A stretch of DNA of 64,000 nucleotides, taken from assembly GCA_037042915.1 (NCBI GenBank), contig CM073198.1, forward strand, positions 1,922,001 through 1,986,000, read 5' to 3'. Below the pieces are notes generated by a model that saw nothing but the letters and a program-made list of their open reading frames with translations, was not told the origin of the DNA and searched no databases. The position numbers and the translations under genes were made by a program. Below are positions 43,602 through 53,658 of this stretch, one piece after another (positions within the stretch are counted from its first letter, which is position 1; each line of letters begins with the position of its first letter). Source of the stretch: Auricularia sp. M13 (lineage: Eukaryota; Basidiomycota; Agaricomycetes; Auriculariales; Auriculariaceae).

Positions 43602-45008
43602 CTGCACGGATATTAGGCTGGGCGAGTGTGGTGCGAGGCTTGGTACGAACATGTAGACGATGTGAGAGCCAACGAGGCGTGCAAATCTCGAGCCCAGGAT
43701 GCGCGTTTTATAAGGATATGGAGCCGGCAGTAGTGAACACCGAAGATTTTCCGTGTGTTCATGGTCGCGGCCCCTGGCGCGTCAATGGCGCCGCTACAGA
43801 TCCGTGTTACGCAGGGCTCGCGCGCCTCGAGCAGGATGCGCAATGGGCGAGGCGCACGCAGATGGCGCTGCAAGCTGGGCCTTGCAGCGAGAAGACGCGG
43901 GTACAGAGGCGTTCTTGGCTTGGCAACCGTCCCCACACACTGAGCGGGGTCGCACGACTTTGACGTAAAGTCACGTGTGCTGCGCAGAACCCCGACGAAG
44001 CCCCGGTCGCGGCGGGAAAACCTTTGGGCAGAGATGTGAGGACAAATCTCGGAGGTGTCCAACGATGAGTACCAAAGGCCCGCGCTGAGCACAGGGGCCG
44101 TGCGCAGACCCGCGGGGAGATCGCCGCGCTTGGGGCTAGTCTGCCCATTTTCACCGACGGATCTTCCACGGCTCACCCACCTCACCCCGCCAGGCACTGG
44201 AAAATCCAGCCAAGGCGGTATGCATGAGGCGGAGTTTAGACTGAACCGAGAAAAGGTACGGAGCAGGCGCCACTGCAGCCGACCATTTGTCGTCCGCAAA
44301 ATCGGCGGATTGGAACCTGACGCCTTAGCGAGGATAACGGCACAGAGATATGGAAAGCCGTATATCCTCCGACTCGTCCATGTGGGGAGTACGCAAACGG
44401 TGCGTGTTTGTCGATGAGACGGCGAGGGCTGGCCATGGGAAAGGTTCGGGCGTCACCCAGAGGCCAATAGCACCTCAGGCTTCGCAAGCAAGAAGCACTG
44501 TGACCGAGACCTTTTAGACTATTGAGATTAGACAAGGTAAGAGCATATGGATGCAGAGACGTCTTCCATTGAACTACACAACTCGTTTACTCACTCGATT
44601 TGGGGCAGCGTCAGATTCTGCGATGCAAGATTATGCAAATTCAGCCTAGTAATTAACGAATTTGTGATTTGAGAAGGGACGCAGGTGGCGACTGGTCCAG
44701 CGAAAGACACAAAGCCAGTTGATCCCGCGGCTCAATCAATGATCGGCCACAGCAAAGGCGCCCGTCGGGTCGACGATCAAAACGGTTCGGGCGTCTAAAA
44801 GGTCTTTTGCCACTTGGTCTTCCACCACTCCCATTGCCACATTTTCTGCACATTCCACATCACTACACATATCTTTTAACACGTACGCACGTACAGCGCA
44901 GCGTAGAATGGTCTTTACTTATCCTTGGACGCGTAGATTTCTTGTTCTTTCAAAGGCACGACACGACACGAACGCCACATCAGCGTGGACAGGCCCTAAC
45001 GACCCCTT
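43602..45008. other. Intergenic region
   Basis: About 1.4 kb between divergent genes. Includes the transporter's promoter (TTTTATAAGG at about 43706 on the plus strand). No further gene is supported. Confidence 0.4.
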
Positions 45009-46517
45009 ATGACGAGCCCTAAGGCCCCGAGGAATCAGTCGGCTTCACAGTACGTGTGATCGCGCCAGTTGTAAAGGATAGAATTAATGATGAATTGCGT
45101 ATCAGAGTCGCGCAGGAGCCAGAGAAATTCGCCGTGTGGGCCGCGCACCATGGATGCAGTCTCGCCCTGTATTCCGACCTCCCGGAAGCCATGCAAGTCG
45201 AACTACGTGCCGTCTTCGACGTCTCTGGGCGCATCCCGAAGGCCTGGGTATTAAAGGTGCGTCCGCCGCCCAGGGGTTTTACTTCCCCTTTGTTGCTCTA
45301 ATTGAATTCTGTGGTTAGACATCGGAGGAATACAAGCGATTGAAGGCGGACTCGCCTAATTTCCTGGGCTTCTTGAAGAAGGCGCACAAGAGCGACCCGA
45401 ACTTGTTCGCGGACAATCTTCCCGAGCAGAACGACCTGCGCGAGAAATTGACCAGCGTGTACAACGCGTGGAGACGGCTCATGACGATTTCCAAGTCGAC
45501 GGAGAGGTGGAATGAAGCCGACTACGCGGGCCAGGTGTACAACTTGGTCCGCAGCCCCGCTGTCAGCAAGAACCGCCTGCGCCTGCAATCAGCCATCGCG
45601 CTCCCTCGCCCGCGTATAACGCCGTTACCAGGCTCCCCAACAAAGCGTATCCTGGCAACAAAATCCGTGAATCCCGACGGGGCGCTCTTCGTCGCGAGCA
45701 CGAGCATCGAGCAGCTTTCGGCGGCGGGCAACTCGCCGCTCAATAGGCTGGTGGAGAGGTCCCCGGGCGTGCCGCGCGGCAAGTTCTCGGCGCAGGCGAC
45801 ACTGGCGGACCGCCTGCCAGACAAACCTAAGTTCGAGTTTGCGAGCAGCGTATGGGAGGACAAGAAGCCGGACCAGACCCAGATCGACAACGCGTGGAGG
45901 CAGAATCGCATGGCCGCGGCCGCGGCTGCACGGCACCACCATGCCTTTGATGTCAAGACGCCGGTCATCGGGCTCGTGTGGGGAGAGGGGACGGTCAGGG
46001 CGCATGTGGACTGGGCCTGCGAGGAAAATGGCTACATCGTGCGTAAAGGTCCTCAAATCTGTTCTAAACGCTGAGACTTTGTCAGACTGTGTACTCCGCG
46101 CCGTACCCAGGGCAGGAGAAGCCTGAGGAGCGCCGGGAGAGCGGCGCGTCGGGCACCTCAGCCGCATTGTCTGGCGTCTCGGGTCTGCCCGCCGTGCCGG
46201 ACTTCCACACCTGGGCGCTGGACGAGCCCACGGCGATCCTCGCGGTGCATTTCCTCGTGCGCAACATCGACGAGTGGACGAGCAAGGCGTTCGCCAAGCA
46301 TGTGAACGAGGGCGTCATGCGCGTCGCGCGGGGCAAGGTGCCGTTCGTCCCGTGGCGGCCATCGGGCCCACGCCGTGAAAAACCGGCCGCAGTGGTCACG
46401 AAGAGCCCCGTTGAGGAGAACGCTTGCGCTTCCGTCGCCGTCAAGAAGGTGCCCGATAGCGCAGAGCCTGCAAAGTCTGCCACGCGTACGCGGAGCGGGC
46501 TCCGGCCCAGGAAGTGA
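45009..46517 (+). CDS. Hypothetical protein, probably nuclear
   Basis: Begins MTSPKAPRNQSAS; the first intron (45050-45105) has a good branch site (TTAAT) and joins to VAQEPEKFAVWAAHHGCSLALYSDLPEAM. Other introns lie near 45256-45318 and 46042-46085. The conserved-looking parts are PKAWVLKTSEEYKRLKADSPNFLGFLKKA, NAWRRLM and, in the last exon, WALDEPTAILAVHFLVRN and WTSKAFAKHVN. The C-terminus is basic and ends RTRSGLRPRK. I do not recognise a family. It stands 480 bp before the xylose reductase gene. Confidence 0.65.
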
Positions 46518-47001
46518 GTGCGCCTCCGCGGCCGCTGAGCGCGGTGGCCGGTTATGATTGGTAGGTTACTCGTGTCCTATGTTTCGGCCAATATTGTACT
46601 CTGTTTCTTGCCAGATCGTAATGGCGTGAGTGGTGCTGGGGAGCGAATGGCCAGTGGTGAGCCCATCGCAGCGCAAGCGGAGCGACCGTGGATTCAATTG
46701 ACGCGGGCATGTAAGGATTTGCACTCGGTTGAACATTGCTCAGCCACCTGTGCTTTATGTTGAGACACGCGCCACACGCAACGGCACACCGTCAGGGTGA
46801 ATGCTGAGAGTGCCCTGCCCCTATCAATTCCACGGGTTTTAAAAACTCAGGAAAGGTAGGTGAGAGTCCGAAGAAGTGCCGCAGTCAGCTGGCACGGCTC
46901 GAGACGGTCCGAAGCGCCGGCGTCAGTACTTGAAGCAACGGTCAGCGCAACGCGGATTCTCTTAGCAGCCCCTGCCACCTACTACTCACTCTAGCTCATC
47001 C
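46518..47001. promoter_or_regulatory. Upstream region of xylose reductase
   Basis: About 480 bp without a gene. A TTTTAAAA stretch (about 46837-46845) lies some 160 nt before the ATG; no clear TATA box nearer. Confidence 0.3.
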
Positions 47002-48465
47002 ATGGCCACCATCGCGCTCTCCCGCACCGGGCAGAAGGTATGCACACGTTCCCACGCGTCGCCAGGCTCGTTCTAAGTCGTCGATCGCGTAGATGCCGCT
47101 CGTCGGGTACGTACTCACTGCGGATAGATTATCGCGCACGAGATCTAACGGCGACGTCCATTTAGCTTCGGTCTCTGGAAGGTTTGTCTCCTACTACACT
47201 GGCTGGCTGGCGCATACTAAGATCGCGCTGCTCTTCAGGTCACCAAGTCTACGACGGCCGATGTGCGTTTCGAGTGGTGCCAGCGTGGCATTTCCTATCT
47301 CACCCGTCAATCGTGGCGTTTGTAGACTGTCTACAAGGCCCTCCAGGCTGGCTACCGCCTCCTTGACGGCGCTGGCGACTACGGCAACGAGAAAGAGGCC
47401 GGTGAGGGTCTTGCGCGCGCGATCAAGGATGGCATCGTCAAGCGCGAGGATGTCTGTGAGTAGCTTAACGTTTGTACTTGCGATTTCTTACTCACAAGCT
47501 CCCAGTCGTGACCTCAAAGGTATTGTTCAGGTACAAAGCACTCAAACAGCTGTTCATATTCTGTCTCTAGCTCTGGAACACCTTCCACGCTAAGGAGCAC
47601 GTGAGTGATCTCATGTTGACAACTCAAGGGCGGCACCCTCACAAGGCACACAGGTCGCCAAGCTGGCCAAGAAGCAGCTCGCAGACTGGCAGCTCGACTA
47701 CTTCGACCTCTTCCTCATCCACTTCCCGATCGCGCTCAAGTACGTCGACCCGGAGACGCGCTACCCGCCGGAGTGGTTCTACGACGGCAAGAGCCAGGTC
47801 GAGCTGCAGGACACGCCGTACCAGGAGACGTACCAGGCGATGGAGGAGCTCGTCGACGCTGGCCTCGCGAAGAACATCGGCATCAGCAACGTCGCGGGCG
47901 CACTGCTCATCGACGTGCTGCGCTACGCGCGCATCAAGCCCGCCGTGCTGCAGGTCGAACTCCACCCGTACCTCCCGCAGGACCAGCTCGTCGCGCTCTG
48001 CAAGCGCCACGAAATCGCCATCACCGCGTACTGCAGCTTCGGCCCCGCGTCCTGGATCGAGCTCAACATGCACCAGCATGTTGCCAGCCTGCTCGACCAC
48101 GACGTCGTGGCGAAGGTCGCTAGCAAGCACCAAAAGAGTGCGTTTAGCTTGGATGTCTGCTTAATAGAAAGGGTTGCTGATCTCATCGCTTGCCCGACAG
48201 CTCCCGCGCAGGTGCTGCTCCGTTGGGCGTCGCAGCGTGGCATCGCGGTCGTCCCCAAGAGCAACAACCACGACCGTCTCATCCAGAATCTCAACCACAC
48301 CGACGTCACCCTCACCGACGAGGACTTCAAGACGCTCGCGACCCTCAACCAGAACCTTCGGTGAGTTCTTCTTTGAGTGCCAATGTTCTGGCGCTGACGA
48401 TACATATAATGCACAGCTTCAACGACCCGGGCGACATCGACGTTCGCCTCTCCATCTTCGCGTGA
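47002..48465 (+). CDS. xyl1: NAD(P)H-dependent D-xylose reductase (aldo-keto reductase)
   Basis: Reduces D-xylose to xylitol, the first step of fungal pentose use, in the cytosol. The N-terminus reads [23 protein letters not shown] after splicing. The AKR catalytic tetrad is present: Asp in [11 protein letters not shown], Tyr in the same motif, Lys in VTSKLWN, His in [11 protein letters not shown]. The coenzyme loop [10 protein letters not shown] carries the Lys-Ser-Asn-x-x-Arg pattern for the NADP(H) phosphate. The C-terminus is short, [15 protein letters not shown]. The 5' half is cut into very small exons: 14 nt (ATGCCGCTCGTCGG), 16 nt, 24 nt and another 14 nt (TCGTGACCTCAAAG), all with GT-AG borders. 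The length is close to that of known xylose reductases (about 320 residues). Symbol follows the yeast/fungal convention. Confidence 0.9.
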
Positions 48466-48969
48466 AGTCTGGGGTCCCCGATACACGGCGTTCATTATAC
48501 GTTGGCTATTCTCGTGTGTATAACCTGTGAGAAAAATGAAAGAAATCGAGCTTCTTCGCCCATGTAACAGGACCGAGTTTTTATATTATAAATTCCTCTT
48601 GCTACCACAGTATTCCTGAAATCTCTGGAGTGTTCAATTTTTTTTCTCTTTCCTGGGTCATCTGCTAGTCATGTCCGGGCCTCAAACCCATCTCTCATGT
48701 ATATAAAGCCCAGACTTGCCTGTTATGCCAGCACCGCGTACCGGTTGTCCCGTCTGCCGCCTGCTCCTCGAGTTGCCAGACGTCGACTCCGAGTTCTAGA
48801 CGTCGAGTCTATCGCATTCCGTTTGCCATTTGGCCGCTCAAGCACTGACCCGCAGTCCTCATACGAGTATTCGCGCGTAAGGTGAGCGCAGCCCTTACAT
48901 CTCAATTCTGGCCCATCTCACGAACCTACGACGAGCCGACAGATGTCTATGTTCATCACCGAGAAAAGG
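48466..48969. other. Intergenic region between convergent genes
   Basis: 3' flanks of the xylose reductase and the ENTH-kinase-WD40 gene; no other feature seen. Confidence 0.4.
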
Positions 48970-51900
48970 CTAATGCTGCGTTACAACAATTTTGGGGAGA
49001 GGTTTCATGTGATTACCCCCGATAGTATGGTCTCTGTACCATTCTGCAAAATCGCTGAACAAAGAAGGGTTTGGCATCACGCGGGGTAGAGCATGGAGCA
49101 CTGTCGCTCCGCCGGAAAAAGGGGTCGCTGCATTACCATTGCTCTCAGGCGGGGGCGGGGATGCCCTCTTTGCAGCGCTCCCGTATTTTGTGAAACGGTC
49201 ATCGAGGCTGTCCCACATGCGCACTGTGCCGTCGACCTTGGATCCTGCGGCAACGTGGGAATTCGCTGGCGAGGTAGCCACCTCGACCTTCTCATCGAGA
49301 TCGATGTTGAAGACGATGCCCACCTCGCCCGTTGATATGTCAGCGTCCCACCCAATGATACTGGTTCTACACCAGCTGTGGTGTACAGCGACAATTAGTT
49401 GGCCATTGTTCGTGAAGGTGAGACTCTTCGTCCAGAGTGTCTCGTTCGACACGTCCGGGACACAGAAGAGCAGCTCAAACGACCCGGTGTCCCAAACGCC
49501 AAAATCGCGATTGGCTGGGTCGCACTGTCCAACGAGCCGAAGTGAGTCTGGTGATATCGCGCATTGGGCTTCTGCACGGTGAAGCAACCCACAGATACGC
49601 CCTGAATGCACTGGCGCCTGGCTAGCGCCAAATGTATCCCACCACGTAATCCGCCCAGAGCATGAGACACAGACAAACCGGTGACCCCCGCATGAGAAAG
49701 AGATGGATGCGATGTGAGTGCGATGAAAGAAGGGCCCCATTTCTGCCAGCGCAGGCACTGGAATGTTGGCCCCTCCCAACCTGCATAGTCCGTGCCCTTT
49801 CTCTTCTGCATCACACGGGCCCTGAAGCAGGCGACCAGTATCAGCCTCCCACATGTACCAGTTGCGGTGATTGGCCGTTACGATGTAGTTCCCGTCCGGG
49901 GATATGGCAATGCACGTGATGGGTAGCTGGTAGGCAAGTCTATCCAGAATACGACGACCCGTCTCGCCGTTCCAGACTTGAATTCCCGAGTTCTCTGACA
50001 CCGTCGCAATGCGCCGAGCACACAGAGATACCGCAAGCATGACGACATTGCTGGTTGGGTCTATCCTAGATCCAGCGCTCCATAGACCTTTGGCAGAATC
50101 GAAGATATGCATAACGTGGTCGGAATCCACCGAGATGACGAATTTCCCATCTGGGCTGAACGCCAATGAAGTTATCTCGCTCTTATGACCATAGAAGGGC
50201 TGTACGAGGAGCTCTGCGGGCTGACGTCAGTACTACTACGACTAAGTGGACTTTGGAGGTGAGATCTTACGAGTCATGAGATGAGCTTTAGCCCATTTAG
50301 CGTGCTCCATCAATTGGTACTGAGAGAGCAAGTTCACTAGAATCTCGACTTCTTTAACAGGACTTTTCGCAATTTTCAAAACCGTGTCTGAAATCTTGAT
50401 ACGTTGTTTGAGGAATGCATCGATGATATCGACAGCCACCATTTGGGCGAGTTTGTCCTCCACGATATCGCGTGCCAGAGACCAAAGCCGACCAATGCAG
50501 ATACGGAGTGCGGCAGCAGCAGCACGTGATGCGCCTTCCCACAGCTGTCCGAGTCCTGCATCACAGTGAAAAACAGGACTACGATAAACGATCAAAGATA
50601 CCTATAGAAATGTGTACAGCCTGAAGCCAGACACGGTCGTCCATATAGACCGAGTTGAGATGGTCTTCGAATGCCGAATCCTCCACCATGTGTTTTGTAA
50701 GACGGAAAGCAAGCCGTTCATTCATGCAGCCTAACGGGACATCCACATGTTGTGCGCGCCAAGTACTGGGGCTGTCCGCTTGAAGCTTCCGCAGCGTCTG
50801 CAAGGAAAGGAGGACGTGGGAAGCAAGCGGCCTTTGGCTGGGGTTGGGATTGCAGCATTCAAGGACAAGCCACCAGAGCCTGTCCGGTGTATCGTCCGTA
50901 CGTGACGGCCACATACGCCCTCCAAGAGCGCGCATGACAGCTGTTTCGTTATCGAGATGGTAATAAGGTGCTCGACCCGTCTGCACCTGCAAATTTTAAG
51001 TTTCTGCTTGGCGATATGCATTGCATTGGCGCCGGACCTCAAGTAAAAGACATCCGACCGCCCAGACGTCACTTTGCGTGGTGTGCCGTGAAGCATCTTC
51101 CGCAAAGAGCTCTGGCGCCATCCAGCGGGTGGTTCCCTTCGCCATTGTATGCAACGTGAATGATTTTGAGTGCTCTGCTAGAACAGATGCGAGACCGAAA
51201 TCGCTGAGGCACGCCACACCCTCATTCGAAATCAAGACGTTTGCCTAGAAGAGAATGCAATACCTTAGCGTGCCTCCGTCAGGGAGTAAGACGACGTACG
51301 CCTTTAATGTCTGCATGGACGATGGCAGGATGATACTCGTGGACTTTATAAGTGGTCAATCCTGTGAGCTTTAAGCGAAGGATGCCGCCGTACGGTATCT
51401 CAAGCCTTGAAGGACCTCCTCCAGCTGTTCAGTGACATTCTTCGTCAATTCCGACTCGCACGATTCTGTAAATTGATGTAAAGCACTGACCAGCTTCAAT
51501 TTCAGCCCATCAATATCCTCGTGGTTCTGATTTGCTCGAAGATACTTCCTTATATCGCCATTTTCACACCAAGGAGAGACCATCGCCGGGAGATCGCCCA
51601 GTTCCCAGTGCAATCCGTAGAGAGGAAGGATGTTCTCGTGGAGGACTTCATGCCACACAGATATCTCACGAGCGTGTCGAGCCTGGTTGAATCGAGTCAC
51701 TTGCCCCAACTTTGCATAATATACTGCTACGCAAACCAACCTGGAACGTGAACGTCGGCTCTTTGTCTGCATAGGCGTCGCGGGTGTCGCGGAAAATCTT
51801 CACGGCGACCTGGAAGACGGTGACATTCGTCCGCTGGAGCAGGATGCAAACTTGACACACTTTTTTAGCGACAGCGCCGGACCGGTTCCAGAAAGCGCTG

Positions 51901-52762
51901 TGGACGTCGGAGAATCCACCAAGACCCAACCGTTCGGACAGATCGCTTAACTCGTGGCTAAGGTCTGGCACCCCGATGAATGAGCGGTAGTACACTGATC
52001 AGCATGGTCAGTAGCGATTCTGGACGACTTTCTAGTAGTTATTGGTACCGTTATCTTTGGCGATAGCCGTTTTGGCCCGAGGCGGACCAACGCGTGCTTG
52101 AGTATTGGAGTTTGTAGTCGATTCACTGTCACCGCGCAAATTGCCCGTGGAAACGACGCCAAGAATTAAAGCGGCCGCTCGCCTAGCCGCAGCGAGTTTG
52201 CTCTCATCCGTCAGCAAACTTTCGAGTCGTTCTGCCGCCTGTCGAATGGCGGGGGCGCGGTCTCGATCACGCTCTTCGACGGATGTGTAGGACAAACACG
52301 CGCGAATGGCAGCGATGTTGTCTCGTAGATGGGAGACGAATAGCTCCGAGCCGGTGTGAAGAAGATAATCAACCAACAGCAAAGACTGCAGGGAGGTTAA
52401 AAGCGAACAGCTATAATGTGGCCACTATGCGCACCTTGAACACACGGCGCCATGAAGCGAAATGGAGCGTGAGGCGTGTCGACACCGCACGAACCAAGGT
52501 AGCGCAATCTTCGCTGGTTTCATTTGGTAAAACAAGAAACTTTCAAAAGGTAAACGGAATCTCGTAGCACTCACGCGTCATGGGTCATGAGCCTGAGTTC
52601 ATCTAATTGCGGGAATGTTGCGTCGTCGATATCGTTGCTCGTCACATCCCGCACTTTGCGTTCAACGTAGCTGTGGATTCTATTAGTTGCGAGAGTCGAG
52701 GAAACGGGTGAATACCTGGGTGTAAAGCCTGCGATGCCCTGACCAGCATCGTGCTCCGTCAT
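48970..52762 (-). CDS. ENTH domain - protein kinase - WD40 repeat fusion protein
   Basis: About 1,050-1,100 residues in many exons, all joining in phase. Order: (1) from MTEHDAGQG, an ENTH-like helical domain (VRDVTSND, FPQLDELRLMTHDAED, ASWRRVFKSLLLVDYLLHTG, LRDNIAAIRA, AERLESLLTDESKL), matching the epsin pattern that binds phosphoinositides; (2) a kinase domain of TKL-like type with Gly loop LGLGGFSDV, VAVK, HENILPLYG, catalytic HADIKGANVLI, SDFGLA and GTTRWMAPELF; all catalytic residues are present; (3) a helical linker; (4) a WD40-like propeller (EITSLAFSPDGKF, ITCIAISPDGNYIV, GTVRMWDSL). The exon joining ENTH to kinase (intron about 52000-52052) enters the kinase with no Met before the Gly loop, and the exon into WD40 (intron about 50222-50271) joins without a stop. 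The C-terminus after the propeller is short. Likely a membrane-recruited signalling kinase; the function is inferred. Confidence 0.85.
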
Positions 52763-53658
52763 GTGAGTGTTCGGTGATTGAGCCACGAATGAGCGACGAT
52801 TGGGAGAACACAGGGTATGTATATGAAGAACGAGCGCAGATGAACAACGAGCTTTTGCGGCCGTTGACCGCAATTGGGTAAGCTCACGGGAGCTGAACGG
52901 CGACCAGGTGGCGAGCGTTTCCGAACGCAACAGCGGGAAAATGAGCGCACTGCGATCCCAGCGGAATCGCTCGAGGGTCGTGTTCAGGCAGTGGCTATGG
53001 AGCGCCTCGTTGGTCGCTTCCTGGTTGACTATCTGTAGGTGCTCTCCGGCTATTCCTTGCAGGGTTCCGCTGCTGTCTCTCCTCAACCTCACAGTTGGAG
53101 CAGAGTCCCAAGTAGAGACGGCGACATCGTCGCGACATCCAACTTGATGCGAATGAGTGGCACGGACTCAAACGCACATAACTTCAGACACGAAGCGCTC
53201 TTGGAGGAGGGTCCAGAGGTAAGTTGTCGGGCTAAGTGTCACTGCTGCAATGTCTTGTGTGGACCTTCTGCGGTGCGTTCTCAGCTGTCCGATAGAGCAT
53301 CCTGGTCGAATAGTCAGCACACCCACATTTTTTTTCTATGAGCGCCTCTCGATATTAGCAGAGAGTGAGCGCCCGAAGCTGTCACGGATACAGTTGGAAT
53401 TGGGTTGGTCGCCGATGTTTGTCTATTGTCCAGAACTGGCGGAGAGAAAACAAAAGCATTCTAGCATGTTCCGTGTTGAATAGAGGGTGCGCAGCGCCGC
53501 CAGGAAGCCGGACGCCATCTGGGCTGAGGCTGCGCATGGGTCTGTAGGCTGCGCAGGCTGCGAGTCTTGCGGACCCAGGGGCGTGGCGGGACTGTCAGGA
53601 GTCAAAAGAGCCGGGAAGTGGCGGATACTCCGCTCGTGCATCTCTTGCTTCGACTATC
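52763..53658. other. Divergent intergenic region with coding-like fragments
   Basis: Between the ENTH-kinase gene (minus) and the PB1 gene (plus). Short coding-like pieces occur on both strands (plus: LLNLTVGAESQVETATSS near 53075, and ERLSILAESERPKLSRIQ near 53340; minus: SVPLIRIKLDVATM near 53160) but cannot be joined. Perhaps the remains of an F-box or leucine-rich gene. Confidence 0.3.
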
